64,000 bases of DNA, from contig CAKOVX010000006.1 of the NCBI GenBank assembly GCA_934122155.1, positions 1 to 64,000 of the forward strand, written 5' to 3'. The position numbers were made by a program, and so were the translations under genes. The notes beneath the pieces are model-generated. The model ran no database searches. It was given only the letters and a program-made list of their open reading frames with translations, and was not told the origin of the DNA. Below, piece by piece: positions 28,684 through 36,590 of this stretch. Position 1 is the first letter of the stretch; each line of letters opens with the position of its first letter. This stretch comes from an uncultured Clostridia bacterium. Its GTDB lineage: Bacteria; Bacillota; Clostridia; TANB77; CAG-508.

Positions 28684-29142
28684 ATGGAATTAATTAAAAA
28701 TATTTTCTTTAATACAGATAAATTAGTAGAAAATTCAAAGGTTAAAATTTCATATGCTGGTAGGCTTTTTCAAGATGGCTGTGAAGAAGTATATATTCAC
28801 TATGGGTTTGGACTTAACTGGGATAATATAAATGAAATTAAAATGGAAAAAACTGAACTTGGCTTCCAAGCAGAAATTGAGCTTATTTCTAGTGATACAT
28901 TTAATTTCTGTTTTAGAAATTCTAAAAATGAGTGGGATAATAATAATGGACAAAATTATATTTTTCCTATTGAAAAAGTAGAGCTTGCCTTAGTCGTTAA
29001 AGAAAAATCTTTCTTAGATAATTCTAGAAAGTTAAGAAAAACATATATATGGAGCAAAAAAATACGTTTAGCAGTTTATAAGGTAATTACATATTTACCA
29101 AAATTAATTTCAGGCAATTATAAAAGAAAAATCATAGAATAA
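28684..29142 (+). CDS. Cytosolic CBM25-like starch/glycogen-binding domain protein
   Basis: 152 residues without a signal peptide. Residues ~15-100 resemble the CBM25/CBM53 fold: VKISYAGRLFQDG, HYGFGLNWDN, FNFCFRNSKNEWDNNNG. The aromatic and Asn residues in YGFGLNW and EWDNNNGQNY match sugar-binding positions. The remaining ~50 residues are basic (KKIRLAVYKV, YKRKIIE). A cytosolic carbohydrate-binding protein in clostridia plausibly binds granulose (glycogen), which accumulates at sporulation onset. That fits the box upstream but is inference. Confidence 0.75.
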   Translation: MELIKNIFFNTDKLVENSKVKISYAGRLFQDGCEEVYIHYGFGLNWDNINEIKMEKTELGFQAEIELISSDTFNFCFRNSKNEWDNNNGQNYIFPIEKVELALVVKEKSFLDNSRKLRKTYIWSKKIRLAVYKVITYLPKLISGNYKRKIIE

Positions 29143-29143
29143 T

Positions 29144-29176
29144 AAAAAATAGCAAGTAATTAACTTGCTATTTTTT
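29144..29176. terminator. Bidirectional terminator
   Basis: AAAAAATAGCAAGT and ACTTGCTATTTTTT arms lie between the convergent CBM25-like and SDR genes. Confidence 0.85.
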
Positions 29177-29931
29177 CATATATACCATCCTCCATTTATT
29201 GAAATAATTTGTCCAGTTGTGTATTCATCTTTAATAAGCCATTTCACACATTTTGCAATGTCTATTGTCTTCCCTATTTTATTTAATGGTATTTGTTCTT
29301 TTATCTGTTCCAATTCTTCAAAATTTAGATTTTTATTCATATCTGTATCTATTATTCCTGGAGCAATTGCATTTACTCTTATATTTGATAACCCTACTTC
29401 TTTTGCTAATGCTTTTGTCAGTCCATTTATTGCCGCCTTTGTAGTTGAATATGCAACCTCACATGATGCACCTGTTTCTCCCCAAATAGATGAAATATTT
29501 ATAATACACCCTTGTTGTTCTGGTATCATATATTTAAGTGCTTGTTGCGTACAATAAAATACTGAATTTAAATTTGTATTTATTATTTTTTGCCATTCAT
29601 CTTCTGTCACATCAGTAAATAATCCTTCTTGAGATATTCCTGCATTATTAATTAAAACATCAATTTTATTAAATTTATTTAATGCAAATTGTATTAGACT
29701 TTCTGCTTCTTCTTTTTTAGAAACATCAGCTTTTATTATTTCAATTTCTTTTCCTTGTTCCAATAATTCTTGTTGTATTTTTTCTGCTTGCTCTTTTGAA
29801 TTATTATAATTTAATATTACTTTATAATTTTCATTTGCTAATGTTTTTACTATTTGGGCTCCTATTCCTCTAGAGCCCCCTGTTACAACAACAACTTTAT
29901 TAGCTATACTTTTTTCTCTGTTTTCTTCCAT
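29176..29931 (-). CDS. Short-chain dehydrogenase/reductase (FabG/YmfI-like)
   Basis: 251 residues. VVVTGGSRGIGAQI binds NAD(P)H, NNAG stabilises the core, and the catalytic residues fit Ser in ISSIWGETG and YSTTKAA (YxxxK). The sequence is close to 3-oxoacyl-ACP reductase. The SSIWG variant and the stand-alone setting, outside a fatty-acid cluster, also fit YmfI-like enzymes, which in Bacillus take part in EF-P modification. I cannot choose between them. Confidence 0.85.
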   Translation of the reverse strand: MEENREKSIANKVVVVTGGSRGIGAQIVKTLANENYKVILNYNNSKEQAEKIQQELLEQGKEIEIIKADVSKKEEAESLIQFALNKFNKIDVLINNAGISQEGLFTDVTEDEWQKIINTNLNSVFYCTQQALKYMIPEQQGCIINISSIWGETGASCEVAYSTTKAAINGLTKALAKEVGLSNIRVNAIAPGIIDTDMNKNLNFEELEQIKEQIPLNKIGKTIDIAKCVKWLIKDEYTTGQIISINGGWYI

Positions 29932-30038
29932 GATTTAAGTTCGCTCCTTTATACGTTTCAGTCAACGAATGACAATTAGGACATAATAATATGACAAAGA
30001 ACTAGGCAAGTTGTACAACAAACCTAGTTCTAAGTAAT

Positions 30039-30114
<76 letters not shown>

Positions 30115-30119
30115 ATATC

Positions 30120-30194
30120 TGGTGACCCCGACGGGAATCGAACCCATGTCTCCGCCGTGAAAGGGCGATGTCTTAACCGCTTGACCACGGGGCC
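30120..30194 (-). tRNA. tRNA-Glu (anticodon TTC)
   Basis: 75 bases. Acceptor GGCCCCG pairs with CGGGGTC, the anticodon loop is CTTTCAC and CCA is encoded. Middle of the three-tRNA cluster. Confidence 0.95.
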
Positions 30195-30238
30195 AATAAA
30201 GAAACTTGCTAGGATTTAATCAAATTAAATCCTAGTTA

Positions 30239-30314
30239 TGGTGAGCCATCGCGGACTCGAACCGCGGACAACTTGATTAAAAGTCAAGTGCTCTACCACC
30301 TGAGCTAATGACCC
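30239..30314 (-). tRNA. tRNA-Lys (anticodon TTT)
   Basis: 76 bases. Acceptor GGGTCAT pairs with ATGGCTC, the anticodon loop is CTTTTAA and CCA is encoded. This tRNA reads AAA, the P-site codon at the mnmE frameshift. First of the cluster. Confidence 0.95.
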
Positions 30315-30436
30315 AAGTTTCAAGCTCGTTACTAACTTTTTTTACGTTAGCACAAGCCTAATTTTAAACTATTTTTTATCATTTGTCAATAGATTTTTCA
30401 TTTTTTGTGAAAAAAATGTAATTTTTTTTTGAATTT

Positions 30437-30622
30437 TTATGAATTTAGCTTCTTAATTAACTCTTCAACATCTATTCCATGTACTTCACAAGCCTCTTCT
30501 ATTGTTTCTGCTTGTGATGCTGGACAACCTAAACAATGCATTCCTGCTTCTAATAAAATCTCTGCCTTTTCTGGAGCTTTTTCTAATAATTCTCCTATTG
30601 TCATATCTTTATTTATTTCCAT
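30437..30622 (-). CDS. DUF1858 domain protein
   Basis: 61 residues. GMHCLGCPASQAETIEEAC carries the CxxC-type cysteines of the DUF1858 family (often linked to hybrid-cluster or disulfide proteins). DMTIGELLEKAPEKAEIL is the usual N-terminal half. A ribosome site (GGAAAGG) precedes it. It is probably a small redox or metal-linked regulator; the role is unproven. Confidence 0.9.
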   Translation of the reverse strand: MEINKDMTIGELLEKAPEKAEILLEAGMHCLGCPASQAETIEEACEVHGIDVEELIKKLNS

Positions 30623-30732
30623 ATTCGATACCTTTCCTTTCTATTGGTACAAATTTTGTTGAAATTATAGTAATTTTTCAACTTTTTACCTTCAGTACAA
30701 ATTTAATTTTATCATATTTTTATTAAAAAGTA

Positions 30733-30761
30733 TAGACAAATTTCAAAATATATTATATGAT
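30733..30761 (+). promoter_or_regulatory. Promoter of secretion-like operon 1
   Basis: TAGACA, a 17-base spacer and TATGAT, one mismatch from consensus at each element. Predicted transcription starts about 20 bases before the first cistron. Confidence 0.5.
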
Positions 30762-30790
30762 TGTTAAAAATTGGAAGGTGGTGTTAATAT

Positions 30791-30937
30791 ATTAATTTAA
30801 TTGATTATTTTTTCATTATCCTTATTATCAATAGTTTTATCTTTTTTTATTCATTATATAATTTTTTTGATATTAAAGTTTTTCATAATCTACAAGGTTC
30901 AAAATTAAAATTAAAAAATCCCACTAATTTTAAATAA
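30791..30937 (+). CDS. Small membrane protein, 48 aa, apparent ATT start
   Basis: The frame from 30791 has no ATG, GTG or TTG at all, yet it is open for 48 codons after AAGGTGG with nine bases to ATT. The product would read (M)NLIDYFFIILIINSFIFF, one membrane helix, then a short basic tail (GSKLKLKNPTN). It lies 24 bases before the coupling-ATPase cistron and behind a promoter, so it looks like the first gene of the operon. No family is recognised. Because the start codon is non-standard, translation is the main doubt. Confidence 0.45.
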   Translation: MNLIDYFFIILIINSFIFFYSLYNFFDIKVFHNLQGSKLKLKNPTNFK

Positions 30938-30961
30938 TTATTTTTAAGGAGGTGTTTATGA

Positions 30962-32677
30962 ATTAAACGAGTTTTATTCATTTTATTTTTTACGCTTATT
31001 TTTTGTTTTATTGGTTATAAAATATTTTCTCCTATTTATTTTCAAAGCCACATTATTATTGATTATGGTTTACACCCTTTTGATATTTGTATAGAGCAAC
31101 CTGTTTTATGGAAATATTTAAAAATATTATTTTTAATTACTTATATTTATTCTGGAATATTTTTTTCTAATTTATTATCTAATGTATTTCATTTGAAAAA
31201 TAAATCAAAAATAAATAAAAAAAACAAATTAAATAAAAATAATTATTCTTTAATAAATTCAAATAAAAAATGTGAATTAAAATTATTAGTTGGAGAAAAT
31301 GTAAATACCAAAGAAATTATTTATTTACCTGAAAAAAGTTTATACCAAAATATTTTAATTACCGGAACTATTGGTACTGGAAAAACCAGCAGTGCTATGT
31401 ACCCATTTACTAAACAATTAATTAAATATGAAAATTATAATAATGATAAAAAATTAGGTATGTTGATTTTAGATGTTAAAGGAAATTATTATCGAAAAGT
31501 TATAGAATTTGCAGATGAATTTAATAGGCATGACGATATTATTGTTGTTGAATTAAATGGCAAATATAAATATAATCCTTTGCACAAGCCAAACTTGAAG
31601 CCATCTATTCTTGCTAACAGATTAAAAACAATTTTATTACTTTTTTCAAAAAATAATTCTGAGAGTTATTGGTTAGATAAATCAGCTCAAATTTTAGAAG
31701 AATGTATTAAACTGTGTAGGCTCTATAACAATAATTATGTTACATTTGATGAGTTACATAAATTAATTACTAATGATAATTATTATTTAGAAAAATTAAA
31801 TTATTTGCGTGATAATTTTATTAAAAACATTTTTTCTGAGAGTCAAATTTATGATTTATATTCTAGTTTAAATTTTTTCGAAAAAGAATATTTGAATTTA
31901 GATCAAAGAACTATGTCCATTTTAAAATCTGAAATTACCAGAATTACTAATTGTTTTATTTCTGATTATGATGTTTTAAATACTTTTAACCCTAAACAAG
32001 AAGAACTTAATTTTTTTGGTTTTGAAGAAGTATTAAAAAAAGGAAAAATTGTAGTATTAAATATGAATATAAATGAATATTCAAATTTATCAAAAATAAT
32101 TGCAGCATATTTAAAATTAGATTTTCAAACAGATGTAATGACTAGGCTTGCCAACAGTAAAGACAATAATTTTAGGAGTGTTTGTTTTATTTCTGATGAA
32201 TATTCTGAATATTGCACAGAAACTGACTGTAATTTTTTTTCGCAAAGTAGAGAAGCAAAATGTATAAATATTGTTGCCACACAAAGTTATACTTCTTTAT
32301 TAAATACTCTTCATGATCAATCTGCAGTAAATGTTATTATTCAAAATTTAATAAATAAATTATGGTTTAGAAGTGATGACATTTTTACAATTGAAAATGC
32401 ACAAAAACAAATTGGAAAAGAAGACAAAGAAAAAATATCAAGAGGAATCTCAGAAAATGCTAAAGAAACTGTTTATAGTTATTTTACTAATTCTTTAAAT
32501 TCTAAAAATTCTAATATTTCGGAAACCATTACCACAACTCTTCAAAATGATTTTGTTTATGATACCAATTTTTTTACCAGACATTTGACTAATTTTCACT
32601 GTTTAGGTTTTTTATCAACTGGTACTGAAATTATTCCACCATCTGAATTAAAATTATTTCCATATTTTAATAATTAA
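30962..32677 (+). CDS. VirD4/TraG-like type IV coupling ATPase, apparent ATT start
   Basis: 571 residues if started at ATT 30962. Two N-terminal membrane helices (FILFFTLIFCFIGYK and LKILFLITYIYSGIFFS) precede the ATPase, the normal coupling-protein layout. The P-loop GTIGTGKT is at about 135-142 and FISDEYSEY is the Walker B region near 410. IVATQSYTSLLNTL is a family motif near the end. The first standard start in this frame is TTG at 31193, which would remove both helices and lacks a ribosome site. AGGAGG lies nine bases before ATT; it also lies five bases before ATG-AAT-TAA, a dead-end start. Deleting one T (or a +1 slip at that TAA) would fuse that ATG to the frame. Such proteins feed substrates to a type IV channel. 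Confidence 0.85.
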   Translation: MKRVLFILFFTLIFCFIGYKIFSPIYFQSHIIIDYGLHPFDICIEQPVLWKYLKILFLITYIYSGIFFSNLLSNVFHLKNKSKINKKNKLNKNNYSLINSNKKCELKLLVGENVNTKEIIYLPEKSLYQNILITGTIGTGKTSSAMYPFTKQLIKYENYNNDKKLGMLILDVKGNYYRKVIEFADEFNRHDDIIVVELNGKYKYNPLHKPNLKPSILANRLKTILLLFSKNNSESYWLDKSAQILEECIKLCRLYNNNYVTFDELHKLITNDNYYLEKLNYLRDNFIKNIFSESQIYDLYSSLNFFEKEYLNLDQRTMSILKSEITRITNCFISDYDVLNTFNPKQEELNFFGFEEVLKKGKIVVLNMNINEYSNLSKIIAAYLKLDFQTDVMTRLANSKDNNFRSVCFISDEYSEYCTETDCNFFSQSREAKCINIVATQSYTSLLNTLHDQSAVNVIIQNLINKLWFRSDDIFTIENAQKQIGKEDKEKISRGISENAKETVYSYFTNSLNSKNSNISETITTTLQNDFVYDTNFFTRHLTNFHCLGFLSTGTEIIPPSELKLFPYFNN

Positions 32678-32699
32678 TATTTTTTAGGAGGTTTTATTT

Positions 32700-33044
32700 A
32701 TGTTTAAATTTATTTATAAAAAAAGATTTTTATTTATCTTATTATTTATTTTATTTTTATTTATTCTTTCTTCAGACACATATGCTAATTTTTTTAATGG
32801 CAACCCAGAAATTGTAGATAAATTAAATTCTGCTTTTGAAAAAATTGAAAGTTGGATGTTAAAATTAGCAACTCCCGCGGCTGCTGTGGCTGTTGCCGTT
32901 GGATTATTTATGAAAAAATTTAGCTTTGGTGATGAAGAAAGACTAAGAGTTGCAAAAAAATTAATTAGAGGCAGTTTATTTTCTTATGCTTTTATTTTAG
33001 TTTTAGACCTAATTTTATCTGCAATTAGTTCTTTATTAACTTAA
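32700..33044 (+). CDS. VirB2-like pilin/small T4SS membrane protein
   Basis: 114 residues. A basic, strongly hydrophobic signal region (residues 8-27, ending SSDTYANF) is followed by two membrane helices (KLATPAAAVAVAVGLFM and FSYAFILVLDLILSAI) around a short charged loop (GDEERLRVAKK). This is the VirB2/TrbC pilin layout of Gram-positive type IV systems. An AGGAGG ribosome site and normal ATG are present. Its place between the coupling ATPase and a VirB6-like protein supports the call. Confidence 0.7.
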   Translation: MFKFIYKKRFLFILLFILFLFILSSDTYANFFNGNPEIVDKLNSAFEKIESWMLKLATPAAAVAVAVGLFMKKFSFGDEERLRVAKKLIRGSLFSYAFILVLDLILSAISSLLT

Positions 33045-33059
33045 TTTGGTGGTGATGTT

Positions 33060-33938
33060 TTGGAAACTTCTAATTTAACAACTTCAATTATTGAAACAAT
33101 TAATTCTATTTTTGAAACTTTATTTTCTTCTATTGATACTACAATTTATTCTGTTTTGGATGAACTAACTTTTATTAATAAAGATATTTTAAATAATTCT
33201 ATATTTCAAAAAATATTTGATTCTAATAGTTATAATGGTTTATTAGTAATTGCAAATTCTTTATTAGTTGGATTTTCTCTTTATTATGCCATCCGTTTAA
33301 TTTATTCTTATTATATGAATTTACAAATTGAAAGACCTTATCAATTTATTCTTAAATTATTAATTTTTGGAATTGTAATGAATTGTTCTTATTTTATTTG
33401 TAATCAATTTATTCAAATAAATAGTTTTATTTCTGATGCAATTCGTACAGTTGGTTTAAATATTTTTGGACATGATATATCTTTTTCTGAATTAATAAAT
33501 AAATTAAATTATATTTCAATTAAAGAAAATGAATTTAATATTTTTTCTTTTGATGGGTTAATAAAAAGTTTTATTTCTATTAGTTTATTTAATTTAATCT
33601 TTTCATATTCTTTAAGATATATAATGGTAAAAGTATTTATTTTAATTACTCCTTTTGCAATATTAAGCTTGATAAATGAATCTACCTCTTGGTTTTTCAA
33701 AACTTGGCTTAGAACAATTTTATCTTTATTATTTCAACAATCTTTAGTTGCAATTATATTATTAATTATTTTTTCTTTTAATTTTTCTTCAAATAATATT
33801 ATTTCTCAATTAATGTGTATTGGTGGAATATATGCACTGGTGCGTGCTAATTCATATATTAGAAGTTTAATTGGTGGTATTTCAACAGATGTTTCAAATA
33901 ATTTTAATATTGGCAGCAAATTTTTAAAAAATATTTAA
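33060..33938 (+). CDS. VirB6/TrbL-like polytopic T4SS protein
   Basis: 292 residues with about six or seven hydrophobic segments. The block YVMVKVFILITPFAILSLI-like (RYIMVKVFILITPFAIL, about residue 185) followed by TSWFFKTWLRTILSLLFQQ is the most characteristic part of clostridial TrbL/VirB6 proteins. The start is TTG after GGTGGTGA. These proteins form the inner-membrane channel of type IV systems. The C-terminus (GGISTDVSNNFNIG) is hydrophilic. Confidence 0.75.
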   Translation: METSNLTTSIIETINSIFETLFSSIDTTIYSVLDELTFINKDILNNSIFQKIFDSNSYNGLLVIANSLLVGFSLYYAIRLIYSYYMNLQIERPYQFILKLLIFGIVMNCSYFICNQFIQINSFISDAIRTVGLNIFGHDISFSELINKLNYISIKENEFNIFSFDGLIKSFISISLFNLIFSYSLRYIMVKVFILITPFAILSLINESTSWFFKTWLRTILSLLFQQSLVAIILLIIFSFNFSSNNIISQLMCIGGIYALVRANSYIRSLIGGISTDVSNNFNIGSKFLKNI

Positions 33939-33952
33939 AAGGAGTTTTATTT

Positions 33953-34234
33953 ATGAAATTTATTTTTCCACAAAATTATAATTTTAAAAATAAATTATTT
34001 GGAATAATTGATTATTCAAGTTTAATTTTTAATATTCTTTGGAATTTAATTGTCTTTTTATTAGTTAATTTATTATTTAAAAACAATAATATCAAAATAT
34101 TTATTTTTATTATTTTTTCTTTGCCTATTTTTTTATTTACTATTTTGGGATTTAATCATGAAAATATTTTAAGTGTTTTCATGTATTTAATTAAATATAT
34201 AAAAAGACCCAAAATATATTTTTATTCAAAATAA
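33953..34234 (+). CDS. VirB3/PrgI-like small membrane protein
   Basis: 93 residues. A short soluble head (KFIFPQNYNFKNKLFGI) is followed by two closely spaced membrane helices and a basic tail (IKRPKIYFYSK), the layout of PrgI/VirB3 proteins. These normally sit next to VirB4; here VirB4 is about 7 kb away on the other strand. An AAAGGAG ribosome site precedes the ATG. Last gene of operon 1. Confidence 0.65.
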   Translation: MKFIFPQNYNFKNKLFGIIDYSSLIFNILWNLIVFLLVNLLFKNNNIKIFIFIIFSLPIFLFTILGFNHENILSVFMYLIKYIKRPKIYFYSK

Positions 34235-34253
34235 CTTTTTCCTCATAAGTTTA

Positions 34254-34290
34254 TTGTAAATCAAATAGAAAAATGATATAATTTGACAAA
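34254..34290 (+). promoter_or_regulatory. Promoter of dnaD-dnaC with overlapping Spo0A-like box
   Basis: TTGTAA (34254-34259), 17 bases and TATAAT (34277-34282). TTTGACAAA (34282-34290, TTTGTCAAA on the other strand) covers the predicted transcription start, a repressor position. Confidence 0.5.
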
Positions 34291-34313
34291 ACATAACATT
34301 GGGGGAGTTTTTT

Positions 34314-35282
34314 ATGAAGTTAGAGCAAAATGATTTATTACCTTTGTTTTCAAGTACTAGTCTTCCAGATATATTTTTTACAGAATATTTACCTGAAGCA
34401 AATGGTGATTATCTTAAAGTCTATTTGTATATTTTATTTTTGTCAAAATATGATAAAGATATTAAATTAAATGATTTAAGTAAAAAATTAAATCTTTCTT
34501 TTAAGGTAATTCAAGATGCAATGAAATATTGGGAAGACCAAAATGTTATTGTTAAGAAAAATACAGGTTATGCTTTTAATAATTTACAAGAAATAGAATT
34601 AAATAACTTATATAAGCCTAGAGTTGCTTTGTCAGCTGAACAAGTACAAAAATCAGCTGAAAGTCAAAAGCGTGCTAAAACTATGGAATATATAAATAAT
34701 AGATATTTTTCTGGTTTAATGCCAACTACTTGGTACCCTGATATAGAATTATGGTTTAAAAAATATGGTTTTGATGATGAAGTTATGATGGCATTATTTA
34801 ATCATTGCTTTGACAAATCTGCATTACACAAAAATTATATTCAAACAGTTGCAGATGCCTGGGCAAAAAATTCAATTAAAACATATAATGATCTAGATTT
34901 ATATTTTGAAAAGCAAGAAGCTGTTAATAAAATTGCTAATATGGTTATTAAAAAATTGGGCCTTGGCAGACAACTTTCTCAATATGAATATGCTTATGTT
35001 GAAAAATGGATAGTTGATTTTAAATTTAATTTTGATATTATTGAAATTGCTTTAAAAAGAACTACATCAAAAGTAAATCCAAGTTTTGATTATATAGATA
35101 AATTATTAACTGATTGGCATGATAGAGGTTTTACTTCTGCTGAACAAGTTCAGAAGTTTTTATTAGATATGAAACAAAAAAATAAGGATATTAAAACTTT
35201 AGAAAAATCAACAAAAAATTATCAAAATTACAATCAGAGAAATTATGATAACTTAAATAGTCTATATGCTAATAAATTATAG
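34314..35282 (+). CDS. DnaD-domain replication initiation protein
   Basis: 322 residues. An N-terminal winged-helix region (LSKKLNLSFKVIQDAMKYWE) is followed by two DnaD/DnaB_2-type domains ending in the motif-like TVADAWAKNSIKT and LLTDWHDRGFTSAEQV. These proteins help load the replicative helicase at the origin. The start at 34314 has GGGGGAG upstream; an earlier in-frame GTG-type start (34299) overlaps that site. It is followed ten bases later by the helicase loader, a usual firmicute pair. Confidence 0.88.
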   Translation: MKLEQNDLLPLFSSTSLPDIFFTEYLPEANGDYLKVYLYILFLSKYDKDIKLNDLSKKLNLSFKVIQDAMKYWEDQNVIVKKNTGYAFNNLQEIELNNLYKPRVALSAEQVQKSAESQKRAKTMEYINNRYFSGLMPTTWYPDIELWFKKYGFDDEVMMALFNHCFDKSALHKNYIQTVADAWAKNSIKTYNDLDLYFEKQEAVNKIANMVIKKLGLGRQLSQYEYAYVEKWIVDFKFNFDIIEIALKRTTSKVNPSFDYIDKLLTDWHDRGFTSAEQVQKFLLDMKQKNKDIKTLEKSTKNYQNYNQRNYDNLNSLYANKL

Positions 35283-35291
35283 GAGGTTGTT

Positions 35292-36284
35292 TTGAATAAT
35301 TCTACTTTAAAATCTCTTTTAATTGAATATGATAAAAAAAGAAGAAATGCTGAAAATATTGCCCAAAAAGAAAAAGAAAATTTATATGCGGAATTTCCAG
35401 AACTTGATGAAATAGATAAAAAGTTAAGTTCTTTGGCATTTTCTTCAATGATAGAATTAACTAAAAATAATGATAAAAAAATAATAGAAAATTTGAATTC
35501 TAATATTGAATTATTAAAAAAGAAAAAAGAAGATATATTAAATTCTATTGGAGAAAAAGCAAAAAAAATAATTCCAAATTATGAATGTAAAAAATGTAAT
35601 GATACTGGATATATTTTTGATGGAAATTCCACAGAAATGTGTAGTTGTTTAAAACAAAAAATTTATGATATCGAATATAATAAATCAAATATTTCTAATT
35701 TAGAAAAACAAAATTTTAATAGTTTTAATTTAGCTTTTTATTCTGATGAAGTAAATAAACAAAAATATAATTCAGACATCTCACCTAGAGAAAATATTAA
35801 AATAATTAAAAATATTTGTGATAATTTTATTAATAATTTTGATAATCCTGAACAACATAATTTATTATTTACAGGCAACACTGGTCTAGGAAAAACATTT
35901 TTATCTAGCTGTATCGCAAATGAATTATTAAAAAAAGGGAAAACTGTATTATACCAAACATCTTCAGTTATGCTTGATACAATTATTAATTATCGTTTTG
36001 GTAAATCAAATGTTTCTAAGGATATATATGATTATTTATTAAATGTAGATTTACTTATTATTGATGATTTAGGAACTGAAGGAATAAACAACATGAAATT
36101 AGTTGAATTATTTAATATTTTAAATAGTAGACTTTTAACCCCAAATAAAAAAACTATTATTTCTACTAATTTAAGTTTGCAAAATTTATTTAATACTTAT
36201 GATGAAAGAATTGTTTCAAGAATTGTGGGAAATTATGATATATGTTACTTTTTCGGAGATGATATTCGTTTTAAAAATAAATAA
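35292..36284 (+). CDS. dnaC: DnaC/DnaI-like helicase loader ATPase
   Basis: 330 residues. A zinc-binding stretch at about 98-120 (CKKCNDTG through MCSCLKQK) precedes an AAA+ domain. Walker A is TGNTGLGKTFLSS and Walker B LLIIDDLGTE, and an Arg-finger region (ERIVSRIVGNYD) follows. It loads the hexameric DnaB-type helicase during replication initiation. TTG start after AGGAGG. Co-transcribed with the DnaD gene. Confidence 0.9.
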   Translation: MNNSTLKSLLIEYDKKRRNAENIAQKEKENLYAEFPELDEIDKKLSSLAFSSMIELTKNNDKKIIENLNSNIELLKKKKEDILNSIGEKAKKIIPNYECKKCNDTGYIFDGNSTEMCSCLKQKIYDIEYNKSNISNLEKQNFNSFNLAFYSDEVNKQKYNSDISPRENIKIIKNICDNFINNFDNPEQHNLLFTGNTGLGKTFLSSCIANELLKKGKTVLYQTSSVMLDTIINYRFGKSNVSKDIYDYLLNVDLLIIDDLGTEGINNMKLVELFNILNSRLLTPNKKTIISTNLSLQNLFNTYDERIVSRIVGNYDICYFFGDDIRFKNK

Positions 36285-36315
36285 AAAGATATTTCTTTTC
36301 AGAAATATCTTTTTT
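36283..36315. terminator. Bidirectional terminator
   Basis: AAAAAGATATTTCT and AGAAATATCTTTTTT arms with a four-base loop lie between convergent dnaC and the gyrA-downstream gene. Confidence 0.85.
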
Positions 36316-36320
36316 GTTTT

Positions 36321-36587
36321 TTATCTTTCTTCCCCAGCATTTTTTTCTTTTTCTCTCTTACTTTGTTCTTTTCTTGCATCTAATATATTTATTTCGTCCA
36401 TTATAAGTTGGTGCATATTTTTTAAACCTTTGAAACGTTCTGGCAATTTGCTTTCAAATTTCCTGATGTCTTCTTCTATAAGCTCTTTTTCTTTTGGAAA
36501 TTGCCCTTCTCTAGTTGTAGTAATCTTATCATATAATTCATATTCAACAATAAGTAATAGCTGGGAAATTATTTTATCTTCATCCAT
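36321..36587 (-). CDS. Hypothetical protein downstream of gyrA
   Basis: 88 residues, highly charged, predicted all-helical (LLIVEYELYDKI, RFKGLKNMHQLIMDEINIL) and ending in a Lys/Glu tail. The start follows the gyrA stop by three bases, with the ribosome site inside gyrA, so the two are co-transcribed. Not recognised. Confidence 0.7.
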   Translation of the reverse strand: MDEDKIISQLLLIVEYELYDKITTTREGQFPKEKELIEEDIRKFESKLPERFKGLKNMHQLIMDEINILDARKEQSKREKEKNAGEER

Positions 36588-36590
36588 TTT

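Noticed and set aside
31193..32677. Coupling ATPase starting at TTG 31193
   Set aside because: This removes both membrane helices, has no ribosome site, and the upstream frame is open back to a strong one before ATT 30962.
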